From Xanthobacteraceae bacterium (GTDB lineage: Bacteria > Pseudomonadota > Alphaproteobacteria > Rhizobiales > Xanthobacteraceae): DNA of 64,000 bases. Below the pieces are notes generated by a model. The model saw only the letters and a list, made by a program, of their open reading frames with translations. It was not told where the DNA came from and made no database searches. Positions within the stretch are counted from its first letter, which is position 1. The number at the start of each line of letters is the position of its first letter. Positions 16,804-26,042 of this stretch are shown here, one piece after another. Both the position numbers and the translations under genes were made by a program. The stretch spans positions 1 to 64,000 of the forward strand of contig JAQGJU010000133.1 in NCBI GenBank assembly GCA_028290465.1. Reading direction: 5' to 3'.

Positions 16804-18639
16804 ATGCGCATCCTCGGCCTCTCCGCGTTTTATCACGACAGCGCGGCCGCTCTCGTCGAGGATGGCCGTGTCGTCGCGGCCGCGCAGGAGGAGCGCTTCA
16901 CCCGCAAGAAACACGATTCCAGCTTTCCCCATCAGGCGATGGCGTATTGCCTGGAGGCGGCCAGAACCGATCTGGACGGCATCGAGCATGTCGTGTTCTA
17001 CGACAAGCCGTTCCTCAAATTCGAACGGCTGCTGGAAACCTATCTGTCGTTTGCCCCGTCGGGTTTTCGCTCCTTTCGCATGGCGATCCCGCTCTGGCTG
17101 CGCGAAAAGCTGTTTCAGAAGCAGTTGCTGCGGGACGAACTCCGGAAGTTCTCACGCGATTTCGATTGGGAGCGGAAGCTGCTCTTCACCGAGCATCATC
17201 AGAGCCACGCCGCATCGGCGTTCTTCCCCTCCCCGTTCGAGGAAGCCGCGGTGCTGACCATGGACGGCGTCGGCGAATGGGCGACGACATCGGTCAGCTT
17301 CGGCCGCGGCAATCATCTCACGATGCTCAAGGAGCTTCATTTCCCGCACTCGCTCGGGCTGCTGTATTCGGCGTTCACCTACTATACCGGCTTCAAGGTG
17401 AACTCCGGCGAATACAAGGTGATGGGGCTGGCTCCCTACGGCGAACCTAAATTTAAAAATCTGATCCTCGATAACGTCATCGACGTCAAACAGGATGGCA
17501 CCTTCTGGCTCGACCAGTCCTACTTCGATTATTGCACCGGCCTGCGGATGACGAACGACAAGTTCGATCGTCTGTTCGGCGCGCCGGCGCGCAAGCCCGA
17601 CGAACTGCTGACCCAGCGCTATATGGACCTGGCGGCGTCCATTCAGGCAGTGACCGAGGAGATCGTGTTGCGCTTGACTCGGTCGCTTCAGGCCGAGACG
17701 GGCGCGGAAAATCTATGTCTGTCCGGCGGCGTGGCGCTCAATTGCGTCGCCAACGGCAAGGTGCTGCGCGACGCCAAATTCAAGCGGATTTGGATCCAGC
17801 CGGCGGCCGGCGATGCCGGCGGCGCGGTCGGTGCCGCCCTCGCCGCCTATCACATCCACAAAGGCGCCAAGCGTAACGTCGGCGGTGCCGCCGATGGCAT
17901 GAGCGGCGCGTATCTCGGTCCGGCATTTAGTGACGACGACAGCGCCGGACGGCTCACCGCGGCCGGGGCAAAATTCGAGCGGCTCGACGACGACGCGCTG
18001 ATCGCCCGCGCCGCCGCCGACCTTGCGGACGGCAAGGCGCTCGGCTGGTTCCAGGGCCGGATGGAATTCGGCCCGCGCGCCCTCGGCAATCGTTCGATCA
18101 TCGCGGACGGCCGCAGCGCCACCATGCAGTCGGCGCTGAATCTTCAAATAAAATATCGCGAATCGTTTCGGCCGTTCGCGCCGGCGGTGCTTCGCGAGGA
18201 TGTCGCCGACTGGTTCGACCTCGACGCGGACAGCCCCTACATGCTGCTGATCGCGGATGTTGTCGTGCGGCGACGGCGGCAGATGACGGCGCAGGAACGC
18301 GGGCTGTTCGGCATCGAAAAGCTCAACGTGCCGCGCTCCGAAATTCCGGCCGTGACCCATGTCGACTATTCGGCCCGCGTCCAGACCGTCCATGCGGAGA
18401 CCAACCCGCGCTTCCATGCGCTCCTGAGCGCATTCAAGGCCCAAACCGGATGCCCGGTGCTGGTCAACACCAGCTTCAACGTCCGCGGCGAGCCGATCGT
18501 ATGCACGCCGGAGGACGCGTTCCGCTGCTTGATGGGCACCGAGCTTCATGCGATCGCGGTCGGCAACCTCTATTTGACCAAAGACACGCAGGACGCTTCG
18601 CTCAAGCGCGACTACACCGGCGACTTCGAGCTCGACTGA
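16804..18639 (+). CDS. Carbamoyltransferase, NodU/CmcH family (copy 2)
   Basis: The product is 611 residues. ILGLSAFYHDSAAALVEDG is the N-terminal ASKHA signature. EHHQSHAASAFFPSPF provides the metal-binding histidines (H131/H132 and H135), and GGVALNCVANGK and GRMEFGPRALGNRSI belong to the catalytic and C-terminal domains. LVNTSFNVRGEPIV closes the Carbam_trans_C domain. It is closer to the standard family than the 8581 copy (PRALGNRSI here, QRALGGRSI there). It is the last gene of the SxtJ-DUF5989-carbamoyltransferase operon and likely carbamoylates a sugar hydroxyl. Confidence 0.92.
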   Translation: MRILGLSAFYHDSAAALVEDGRVVAAAQEERFTRKKHDSSFPHQAMAYCLEAARTDLDGIEHVVFYDKPFLKFERLLETYLSFAPSGFRSFRMAIPLWLREKLFQKQLLRDELRKFSRDFDWERKLLFTEHHQSHAASAFFPSPFEEAAVLTMDGVGEWATTSVSFGRGNHLTMLKELHFPHSLGLLYSAFTYYTGFKVNSGEYKVMGLAPYGEPKFKNLILDNVIDVKQDGTFWLDQSYFDYCTGLRMTNDKFDRLFGAPARKPDELLTQRYMDLAASIQAVTEEIVLRLTRSLQAETGAENLCLSGGVALNCVANGKVLRDAKFKRIWIQPAAGDAGGAVGAALAAYHIHKGAKRNVGGAADGMSGAYLGPAFSDDDSAGRLTAAGAKFERLDDDALIARAAADLADGKALGWFQGRMEFGPRALGNRSIIADGRSATMQSALNLQIKYRESFRPFAPAVLREDVADWFDLDADSPYMLLIADVVVRRRRQMTAQERGLFGIEKLNVPRSEIPAVTHVDYSARVQTVHAETNPRFHALLSAFKAQTGCPVLVNTSFNVRGEPIVCTPEDAFRCLMGTELHAIAVGNLYLTKDTQDASLKRDYTGDFELD

Positions 18640-18670
18640 GGTTAACGCGACCCGATTTGGTCAGAAGCCG

Positions 18671-19639
18671 CTACTTGACGTCCAAAGCCTTTCGGAGCGC
18701 CGGAACCCATTTGTCGTATTCCGTCTGCATCAGACTCGTCACCTCGGCGGGCTTCATCGGCTGAACGTCGAAGGCGTCCCGTTCGAGCTGGGCTTTGACA
18801 TTCGGCAGTTGCAGCGCCTTGTTCATCTGATCGTTCAACTGGGCAACAATGTCGTCCGGCAGACCGCGCGGTCCGGACAGCGAAAGCCACACGGTAGTGA
18901 CGACGTCCGGATAGCCCTTGTCCTTGAAGGTCGGCACGTTCGGAAAGCCCGGCGCCCGCTCGCCCGACGAAATCGCGATCGGCACCAATGTTCCAGCGCT
19001 GACATGCTCTCGCGCCGTCGACCAGGTGAGGCTACCCATCTTCACATGCCCGGCCAGAAGATCGCTGACCGCCGTGTTGCCGCCACGGTGCGGCACATGG
19101 GCCAGCTTGATTCCGGCCTTGGCGGCGAAATACTCGGCGACGGAGTTGCCGCCCGAGCCGACACCCGGCGACACATATTGGATACCGTCCGGTGTTGCCT
19201 TGGCCAAAGCCATGAATTCTTCAAAGGTCTTCGTCCCGATCGAAGGATGCACCACAAAAGCGCTGGGCGATCCGCCGATATAGGCAATGTGCGTGAAGTC
19301 CTTGATCGGGTCGAAACCGATTTTTAGATTCAAGGCCGGCGCCAGGATGTGCGTCGCCATGCCGGTGATCATCAGCGTGTAGCCGTCCGGATCGGCTTTG
19401 GCCGTGTTGATCGACGCCCGGGCGCCGCCGCTGCCGCTGATATTCTCAACAATGAAAGGCTGCTTGAAGCGCTCGGTGAGCGACTGCGCGAACAGTCGAG
19501 CCACGATATCGGACTGCCCGCCGGCCGCGAACGGCACAATGATTTTCACCGGCCGCGTCGGCCAATCGGCCGCGCTGGCGCTGCCTAGCGATGCCGCTAG
19601 GCAAAGGCCAACACAAAGCACCGCCCGCATGAGGTTCAT
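18671..19639 (-). CDS. TctC/Bug-family periplasmic solute-binding protein
   Basis: The product is 322 residues with a Sec signal peptide ending near GSASA. WPTRPVKIIVPFAAGGQSD is the family hallmark at the mature N-terminus, and VPHRGG, PNVPTF and EYDKWVP mark the later lobes. The start at 19639 has GAGGGAGC five bases upstream. Bug proteins bind carboxylates or aromatic acids for tripartite tricarboxylate transporters, but no TctA/TctB membrane genes are nearby, so it is an orphan receptor. It lies downstream of the NicC-like hydroxylase on the same strand and may bind that enzyme's substrate. Confidence 0.9.
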   Translation of the reverse strand: MNLMRAVLCVGLCLAASLGSASAADWPTRPVKIIVPFAAGGQSDIVARLFAQSLTERFKQPFIVENISGSGGARASINTAKADPDGYTLMITGMATHILAPALNLKIGFDPIKDFTHIAYIGGSPSAFVVHPSIGTKTFEEFMALAKATPDGIQYVSPGVGSGGNSVAEYFAAKAGIKLAHVPHRGGNTAVSDLLAGHVKMGSLTWSTAREHVSAGTLVPIAISSGERAPGFPNVPTFKDKGYPDVVTTVWLSLSGPRGLPDDIVAQLNDQMNKALQLPNVKAQLERDAFDVQPMKPAEVTSLMQTEYDKWVPALRKALDVK

Positions 19640-19716
19640 CGTTTGCTCCCTCATTTTATCATTTTGAAATTGATCCGGTTGGCGCGACGCCATCCGACCG
19701 CGTCACCCACTCCCGG

Positions 19717-20868
19717 TCATTCGGCGGCCTGCCGCGTCGGATCGACCAGCGGCACGTTGAACGCATCGTAGCCATAGAGCCATGACGTATCTTCGGTGCC
19801 GCCCTGCATCCAGGTATTGGCGCTGGAGATCGCCTGGATACGCGAGGTGCGCGGCTTGCGGGTCGCTTCATACATCGCGAACGCATGCCCGACGTCGTTC
19901 TCGGCCGCGGTAAAACACCGCGCCAGCACGGCCGCGTCCTCGATCGAGGTCGCCGCGCCCTGCGCCATATAGAGCGTCATCGGATGGCAGGAGTCGCCGA
20001 GCAGCGCGATGCGGCCCTTGCTCCAGGTCGGCAGCGGCTCGCGCTCCAGGATCGCCCATTTGTGGCACTCCGGGCAGGCATTCAGCACGCTCATCACTTC
20101 GTCATGGAAGCCCACATAGGCCGCGCGAAGTTCGTTGATGTCGCCCTTGGCGGACCAGGATTCCGCGGTGATCCAGTCGGCCGGCTCCGGCACGCTGGTG
20201 ACGAAGTAGATTTCGCTGCGATCGGCCTTGGTGTAATAAATCACGATGTGCCGGTCGATGCCCCACCACTTGGTGCGCGACGGCTTGATGGTCTTGCCAT
20301 TCATCAGTGCGGCGTCGAACACCCCGCGATAGGCAATGCGGCCCTTGTGAATCGGCTTGTCCGGCCCGACCACGATTTCACGCACCAGCGAATGGACGCC
20401 GTCGGCGCCGATCACCGCATCCGCCCGCGCGGTCGTGCCGTCCGCGAATGACAGCACGACCTGATCCTTGGTCTGTTCGAGACCGGTCAGCTTCTTGTCG
20501 AGATGCACGATGTCGGACGGAACATTCGCCAGCAGCGCTTCGTGAAGGTCGCCGCGATGCATGCACAGGAACGGCGCGCCGTACAGGCTCTCCGGCATCG
20601 GAAGCTCGCGCTTCATCTCGCCGGTGTCCCACATGCGGTTGAGATGCGAGTATGGGTGGAACGCGGTGTCGCGCACCTTCTGCTCGACCCCGATGCCGCG
20701 CAGCACCCGGGACGAATTCGGCAGCATCTGAATGCCGGCGCCGATGCGCGCGAACTTCCGCGCCTGCTCGTAGACCTGAACGTCGATGCCGGCCTGCCGC
20801 AAGGTCGAGGCCGCGGCCAGACCGCCCATTCCGGCTCCCACGATGGCGATCGATAGCTGTTTGGTCAT
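19717..20868 (-). CDS. FAD-dependent monooxygenase, 6-hydroxynicotinate 3-monooxygenase (NicC)-like
   Basis: The product is 383 residues. IAIVGAGMGGLAAASTLRQA binds FAD, GADGVHS is the DG motif, and LLGDSCHPMTLYMAQGA is the GD motif. Overall length and parts such as TKWWGIDRHIVIYYT, VTSVPEP, SNANTW-like SSANTW and WLYGYDAFNVPL resemble NicC, which hydroxylates and decarboxylates 6-hydroxynicotinate; salicylate hydroxylases are the next alternative. It is divergent from a LysR regulator with a shared 124-base promoter region, the classic layout for substrate-induced aromatic catabolism. Substrate identity is not proven. Confidence 0.82.
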   Translation of the reverse strand: MTKQLSIAIVGAGMGGLAAASTLRQAGIDVQVYEQARKFARIGAGIQMLPNSSRVLRGIGVEQKVRDTAFHPYSHLNRMWDTGEMKRELPMPESLYGAPFLCMHRGDLHEALLANVPSDIVHLDKKLTGLEQTKDQVVLSFADGTTARADAVIGADGVHSLVREIVVGPDKPIHKGRIAYRGVFDAALMNGKTIKPSRTKWWGIDRHIVIYYTKADRSEIYFVTSVPEPADWITAESWSAKGDINELRAAYVGFHDEVMSVLNACPECHKWAILEREPLPTWSKGRIALLGDSCHPMTLYMAQGAATSIEDAAVLARCFTAAENDVGHAFAMYEATRKPRTSRIQAISSANTWMQGGTEDTSWLYGYDAFNVPLVDPTRQAAE

Positions 20869-20943
20869 GGCGGATGCTCCTCGAACGATGAATGCAAATG
20901 TCAGCTTTTCGGATGGCAGAATGAGAGCTTGGCCTGCCCCGAA

Positions 20944-20962
20944 AAGAATGTAAAATATTCTT
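20944..20962. promoter_or_regulatory. Candidate LysR-type operator (inverted repeat)
   Basis: AAGAAT and ATTCTT form a perfect six-base inverted repeat separated by seven bases, in the 124-base gap between the divergent monooxygenase and LysR genes. Spacing and dyad resemble LTTR recognition boxes. The assignment rests on position and symmetry only. Confidence 0.5.
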
Positions 20963-20992
20963 ATCGTTTCACTTTGGAACCCTATAGATACA

Positions 20993-21913
20993 ATGGAACT
21001 CCGGCACCTTCGCTATTTCGTGGCCGTCGCGGAAAGCGGCAGCATGACCAAGGCGGCGCAGCGGCTCGGCATCCAGCAGCCGCCGCTCGGCCAGCAGATC
21101 CGCGACCTGGAGGCGGAGTTGAAGGTGCAGCTATTCGCCCGCGCCCCGAAACGCATCGCGCTCAGCGTCGCCGGTCAGGTGTTTCTGGAGGATGCCCGCC
21201 ACATCCTGGCAAGCGCCGCCGAGGCCATCGAGAACGTGCGCCGCTTCGACCGCGGCGAACAGGGGCTACTGTCCGTCGGCTTCACCAGTTCGGCGTCGAT
21301 GCACCCGATCGCGCCGCGCATCCTGCAGGCCTTCAGCCACGCCTACCCGCTGGCGAAGATCGACGTCGAAGAGCGCGAGACCTACGAACTCATCCTGGGA
21401 CTTCAGAAGCGCAAGCTCGACGCGGCGTTCATGCGCTTTGCGCCGCGCGATCTGCCGGAACTGACCAGCACGGCGCTGCTGGACGAGGACATGGTCCTGG
21501 CGATCCCCAGCGGCCACGCGCTGGCGCGCCATCCCACGCAGGCCGTGACCCTGAAGATGCTGTCCGGCGAAGGCTTCGTGCTGTATCGCCGCCCCGACGG
21601 GTTCGGCATTTTCGATTGGATGACGGCGGCGCTGGCCAAGCACGGCTTTGTGCCGCGCATCGCCCACGAAACCCATCGGCTGATGGCGGCCATCAATATC
21701 GTGGCGGCCGGCGCCGGGATTTCGTTCATTCCGGCCTCGATGCAGACCCTGCACCGCGAGGCGGTGGTGTATCGGCCGCTGGCGCCGGACATCCTGCCGC
21801 GGTTGCCGCTCTATCTGGTGGTTCGCGCCGATCAGGATCTGACGCTGGTAAGGAATTTCGTCGATGTGGCGAAGGGGGTGGGGCCCGCTACCGTGAAGTC
21901 GCCGCTAAAATAA
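20993..21913 (+). CDS. LysR-family transcriptional regulator
   Basis: The product is 306 residues. The N-terminal winged helix-turn-helix is MELRHLRYFVAVAESGSMTK, then QQPPLGQQIRDLEAELKVQL, as in BenM/CatM-type regulators of aromatic degradation. The C-terminal effector domain follows from ~residue 90 (LLSVGFTSSASMHPIAPRIL). It is divergent from the NicC-like monooxygenase and probably activates it and the downstream TctC gene in response to the aromatic substrate. Confidence 0.9.
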   Translation: MELRHLRYFVAVAESGSMTKAAQRLGIQQPPLGQQIRDLEAELKVQLFARAPKRIALSVAGQVFLEDARHILASAAEAIENVRRFDRGEQGLLSVGFTSSASMHPIAPRILQAFSHAYPLAKIDVEERETYELILGLQKRKLDAAFMRFAPRDLPELTSTALLDEDMVLAIPSGHALARHPTQAVTLKMLSGEGFVLYRRPDGFGIFDWMTAALAKHGFVPRIAHETHRLMAAINIVAAGAGISFIPASMQTLHREAVVYRPLAPDILPRLPLYLVVRADQDLTLVRNFVDVAKGVGPATVKSPLK

Positions 21914-22053
21914 CGCGTCAGCGCGTTTGGCACCATTTGCACAGTTCGCTACGAATACCGACGTTTCCGTCCGCTTCCCGACGACGATGGCCCGATAGGA
22001 TTCTTGTTCTCACGAACCTCACCACGTCGCCGTGGATCTCGCGGAGCGCTGGA

Positions 22054-23049
22054 TTACCGGATGTTCCCGACAGACCAATCGGCGTAGCGCATGCGGTAGG
22101 ATAAGCACCGGGGCGAGCGGCGATAGGCTAAGGAATTCGCTCGCCTAACGCGCTCAAGTAACGACGCCCGCATCGGGCGCTTTAGGTCGCTCCACCATGC
22201 ATCAGACATGCAGGTGTGTTCGATGTGCTCGAAGGCACATTGGACAGCGAGCGATGCCATCTGCTCCCTTGGCCGAGCGGCGAAGGTGCGGACGAATCGC
22301 TCCGCTGCGAGGTCACTTTGCAGCCAAGTGAACGCCAAAACTGCCGCGCCGTCAGCGGCAAGCAAATGCATCGCCACGTAGCAACATGTGTCGGCAAGAT
22401 TTTGGACGCGTCGTGCGGCAAAATCGTATTGTGGCCGGAAAGCGCCGGCAGCCATGACAGCAGGCGGCGCGTCGAAGCGTACGACTAGGCTGCGGACATC
22501 TTTGAAACGTCGCGTTGCAATCAACTTCTCAGTACGGGTCAGGGCATGGTGGGCTTCTTCGGATGCCTTACCGCTCCACGTAAATATCCAGGAGAATCTG
22601 AAATTCTGCGGTTCGTCGGACTCCCAATCGAGTTCGGAGGCTGCTGACTCCTGCTGATTTACGCACTGATAGAACTCAGCGGCGATTGCTCGATAGTGCA
22701 GCAGGGCAAGCTGTTCGGATGAGAAGGCAAGCGGTGCGTCTTCAATTGGCGCGAAAAACGTTTTGTCGTGGCGAGCACAGAAGCAGTTCATGGTCGAGAA
22801 TTCGCCGATGCCGATCTCCTCCGCCTCGAACCCAGTCCGCTGCATCCGCATTATCGTGAGCAACGAGGTTGGAACGGCAACGATGTGGCCTTCCCGCGCG
22901 ATCTGCCTCAATTGGACGCGGGGAATGATGTGAGCGCGGACGATCCGACCGCCGCATGGCGAACGATAGCTCGCCGCCAAGCACTCCTTCGTCTTGAAGA
23001 AGCGTTGGTGCCTCTTGGTGAAAGACCACATCTGAGGTGGAATTGGCAT
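22054..23049 (-). CDS. Unknown Cys/His-rich protein
   Basis: The product is ~331 residues. The N-terminal third has a striking set of potential metal ligands: C23, C32, H40 (in RAHIIPRVQL), H55 (EGHIVAV), then C89, C91, H94 and D95 (FCARHDKTFF) and PIED. The spacing suggests a zinc-binding or HNH-like fold. The rest is helical with no motif I recognise (residues 150-330 include two HH/CC-rich turns). Homologous-looking proteins are, from memory, annotated as hypothetical. Neighbours are a transposase relic and two further unknown genes, which fits an accessory or defence patch. The start codon lacks a good ribosome binding site. Confidence 0.6.
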   Translation of the reverse strand: MPIPPQMWSFTKRHQRFFKTKECLAASYRSPCGGRIVRAHIIPRVQLRQIAREGHIVAVPTSLLTIMRMQRTGFEAEEIGIGEFSTMNCFCARHDKTFFAPIEDAPLAFSSEQLALLHYRAIAAEFYQCVNQQESAASELDWESDEPQNFRFSWIFTWSGKASEEAHHALTRTEKLIATRRFKDVRSLVVRFDAPPAVMAAGAFRPQYDFAARRVQNLADTCCYVAMHLLAADGAAVLAFTWLQSDLAAERFVRTFAARPREQMASLAVQCAFEHIEHTCMSDAWWSDLKRPMRASLLERVRRANSLAYRRSPRCLSYRMRYADWSVGNIR

Positions 23050-23146
23050 GGTTTGTAGAATAGAGCCTTTTGTGGGTGCGACCTAGCGTCAGAAACCGCC
23101 GAGCTTCCGCAGGCTGTCCAATAGAGGATCTACGGCGACACCATAC

Positions 23147-23422
23147 CTATTCCCCCAATTCCATTTCCGCTTGTGCGGCCGGGCCGATTGCGCGCGACTT
23201 TCGCCCCGGCTTGCCCGGACGCAGGCGGCGCCCGATGCGCCGTTCGAGCATCATGAGAAAGTCGTCGGAGCCGAGCGGCCGGCCGGAGCTTTAGCGCTCG
23301 GCAAGAATGTCGCGATACAGAGCGTAGTCGCCGCTCTCGAAGAACACAGGCAGACGCCGATTGCCCCGCTGCGTTACGTGGTGCGGCAAGTCCGGCATGA
23401 CGACGCGGCCAAGGCGAGACAT
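23147..23422 (-). pseudogene. RAYT (REP-associated Y1 transposase) relic with internal deletion
   Basis: The minus strand reads MSRLGRVVMPDLPHHVTQRG then NRRLPVFFESGDYALYRDIL and AER, the conserved N-terminus of REP-associated tyrosine transposases, followed by a TAA. In the same frame the family's C-terminal block follows directly (GRPLGSDDFLMMLERRIGRR, then PGKPG). The whole catalytic core with the HUH and Tyr residues is missing. It is a deleted, inactive copy. Confidence 0.8.
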
Positions 23423-23570
23423 GGGCTATTCTGCCATGGCGGAAAACCGGTGCAATAGGTAAGGTGTCGCCGTAATTCCGGTCTCTAACTTCTGGACGTT
23501 CACGCCCACCGACAAGTAAGCTACAAGGCCCTTCGGAGCCTATTATTTTTGCCTGCCGTCAGAGGCGCTA

Positions 23571-25091
23571 ATGGAACGCATTATTCGCGGAAAAGGCGTA
23601 ACGCCTTCCGAACGGCTCCTGGCCGACCTGGGCGACCACGCATTCCTAGACCTGTGGTCTTATCCTAATATATACAAGAAGCCCGGACAAGAACTCTGCG
23701 ACCTTCTCGCATTGTGTGGCGACGACGTTATCATATTCAGCGACAAAGCGATTGGTTGGCAGGCGGACAGGCCCGTGGAGATCGCTTGGCCGCGGTTCTA
23801 TCGCAATGCTGTCGCCGATTCCGTAAATCAGATTAGAACTGCGCTTCGATGGATTGCTCAGCATCCTGATAGCCTTTTTATTGATGCAAAATGCACCCAG
23901 CGGATGCCGATAGACTTTCCTCCTGTAGAAACTAGGCGGGTTCACGGGGTCGTTGTTGCTGGCGGCGCCTACAAGGCCTGTCAAGACTACACGAAGGACG
24001 ACAGCGGCTCGTTCATGGTCCTTCCGCACATTAAAGGGGACATGCACACTGACACCAAAGTTGACGGATTTACGCCCTTCGTCATCGGCGACCCAAATCC
24101 CGACGGAATTTTCATCCACGTATTTGACGACCGCACAATCAAGTTGCTTCTTTCGCACCTCAACACCATGACCGATTTCACCCGTTATCTTAACAAGCGG
24201 GCCGAATATATCAGATCGGGAAAGCTGTTCATGGCGCACGGCGAGGAGGAGTTGCTGGCAAGTTACATGAATGTTGGGATTCTGACCGGCGAATATAACT
24301 TCGAAATGAAGCGAAAGTTCAAGGACAGAAAGGCTAAGTGGGCTACTCGGCAGGGAGATTGGTCGAGCTACCTGAGGTCCCGGCATTTCTTCACCAAGAC
24401 ATTAGCCGATAAGGATTCGTACAGCTGGGACCGGCTAATCGGGCTATTCACGCAGAATGTCCTTGAAGGGACCAGCGTCTCAGTTTTGGGCGTAGAACCA
24501 AGCGCTGCCCATTCGGAGGCCGCTCTGCGTTACATGGCTCTCGAAGATAGATTCTCCAGGAGGGTTCTAGGTGAGGCTGTACAAGGCGCTCTAAAGGCCG
24601 CAGCCCATGCCAAGGCACATCGGTTCGCACGCACAATCCCGCCATCACACACTAGCGCTAACCCGACGTTGGCCTACATTGTCCTCATACTGGCCTACCC
24701 TACGGAGCTTGAACTGAAAGGCGGCTTGCCTGGCGGCTACGCGCAGTATCGGGAAACGCGCACAAGCATACTTCACTGGTACTGCATGACCCTCCTATCT
24801 GAGCACCGGGACATACAGACGGCCGTGGGAATTGCTATTGACGCCAGCTCCGCGCAAACCGGACGCCGAGGCGGTTCCGAAGACTTGATTGCTGTACATG
24901 CAGGAGAATGGACGGACGAACTCTTAGCCGACATTGCTGCGGCGCGGAAACACTACGACATCTTGCGCGAGGATCGGCTCGTCAAAACGAACTACTCCCG
25001 GCATGAATTTCCGATACCTCAACGCCCTAAACAATTTGCGGGGCCACACAGGCAAGCACCATGGCAACCATTCAACTCGAAGACGCGATGA
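23571..25091 (+). CDS. Unknown 506-residue protein, possible nuclease-like N-terminus
   Basis: AGAGG lies six bases before the ATG. The N-terminus has TPSERLLADLGDHAFLDLWSY, then ELCDLLALCGDDVIIFSDK (E41, D44, D52, K59). Acidic residues leading to a strand and Lys recall PD-(D/E)xK nuclease folds, but the pattern is not exact. The middle and C-terminal parts show no motif I know. It overlaps the next gene by 31 bases, so the two are probably co-translated. Next to a HEPN-like gene and a Cys/His-rich unknown gene, a phage-defence role is a reasonable guess and no more. Confidence 0.65.
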   Translation: MERIIRGKGVTPSERLLADLGDHAFLDLWSYPNIYKKPGQELCDLLALCGDDVIIFSDKAIGWQADRPVEIAWPRFYRNAVADSVNQIRTALRWIAQHPDSLFIDAKCTQRMPIDFPPVETRRVHGVVVAGGAYKACQDYTKDDSGSFMVLPHIKGDMHTDTKVDGFTPFVIGDPNPDGIFIHVFDDRTIKLLLSHLNTMTDFTRYLNKRAEYIRSGKLFMAHGEEELLASYMNVGILTGEYNFEMKRKFKDRKAKWATRQGDWSSYLRSRHFFTKTLADKDSYSWDRLIGLFTQNVLEGTSVSVLGVEPSAAHSEAALRYMALEDRFSRRVLGEAVQGALKAAAHAKAHRFARTIPPSHTSANPTLAYIVLILAYPTELELKGGLPGGYAQYRETRTSILHWYCMTLLSEHRDIQTAVGIAIDASSAQTGRRGGSEDLIAVHAGEWTDELLADIAAARKHYDILREDRLVKTNYSRHEFPIPQRPKQFAGPHRQAPWQPFNSKTR

Positions 25092-25701
25092 GGCTGGCAG
25101 CAGCCGATGACTTCTGGGCTCTACGCGGCAAAGCAATTCAGGGCTACGCGAACATCGAGCAATCACTCGCCTCGTTTTTCGCCGTGCTTGCAGGCACTGA
25201 CCAGAAGTCAGCAAACATCATCTTTTTCAAGATCACGAACGCTGGTGCTCGTAACGCAATCATCGAGAAGCTTTTTCAGAACAAACTCGGCACTAGGCAC
25301 AACCTCTTCCGCAACTCTCTCGTAAAGCACCTCGGGCCTATTGACCGTGAGCGAAATGAGATTGTCCATTGGAACGTGGTCAACAATGTTGCCGCGAATG
25401 CTGATGGTTCACCTTCGTCAACCTTGGCGTTGATTCCGCCCGCGAGCTGGACCGACATGATCGACGCTCCACAAGAAGCGCTGACGACCTCAAGGCCTTC
25501 TCCGCAAAATGCGATTTCTTCTCCCGCTTCATAAATATGTTCAGCTTATACATTCGAGAGCTAGCTGATGTCCCGCCTGAGACGTGGGTCGAATTGCTCC
25601 CCCTGTTCGAGCAGGCGATTGACTACCCTCCACCTGACAGTCATCCGCTCAAAGCTACCGGCGATATCTACGCAGGCGCGACCACGTTCCGTACCAGCTG
25701 A
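25061..25701 (+). pseudogene. HEPN-like domain protein, frameshifted
   Basis: The first frame gives 157 residues with RERNEIVHW at 96-104, matching the R-x4-H motif (R98, H103) of HEPN ribonucleases, preceded by paired helices (IQGYANIEQSLASFFAVLAG). Near 25480 the frame goes out of register: one missing base separates it from a frame reading DLKAFSAKCDFFSRFINMFS and on to a stop at 25701, which continues the helical protein naturally. The gene is therefore broken or wrongly sequenced. It overlaps the 506-residue gene upstream and probably formed a pair with it. Confidence 0.6.
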
Positions 25702-25739
25702 AATCGCGCCCTCCGGCACCCCACAAACAGGAATATTTG

Positions 25740-26042
25740 ATGTTTTTCCGTAAGAAGAAGCCGCCAGTCTTATGGATGGACCCTAAAACTGCCGACTGGG
25801 AAGCGCTGCACCTCCATCAAATATTGCTCACCGGCCATCTTATCCAGGTCAATGCGGAGCTGATGGAGCGGTACATCAACCTGGTCAATTTGTCTGAGAA
25901 GATCCCCAACACTCAGACCGAACGCGACCGGTTGAAACAGGGCGCCGAAGGCCTGCTTCGTCAGATTTTGGCACTGAAGGACGAGAGTGTTGAAGAAATG
26001 AGGGCTCGCATGCCGCAATGGTACGAGCCTGAAGCTAAATGA
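25740..26042 (+). CDS. Small unknown protein (100 residues)
   Basis: The frame runs from the ATG at 25740; the TTG before it is not needed. Sequence MFFRKKKPPVLWMDPKTADW then helical heptads rich in Leu, Glu and Lys to the end suggest a soluble coiled-coil protein. AGGAAT lies close upstream. I do not recognise the family. It is on the same strand 38 bases after the frameshifted HEPN-like gene and may belong to that unit. Confidence 0.5.
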   Translation: MFFRKKKPPVLWMDPKTADWEALHLHQILLTGHLIQVNAELMERYINLVNLSEKIPNTQTERDRLKQGAEGLLRQILALKDESVEEMRARMPQWYEPEAK

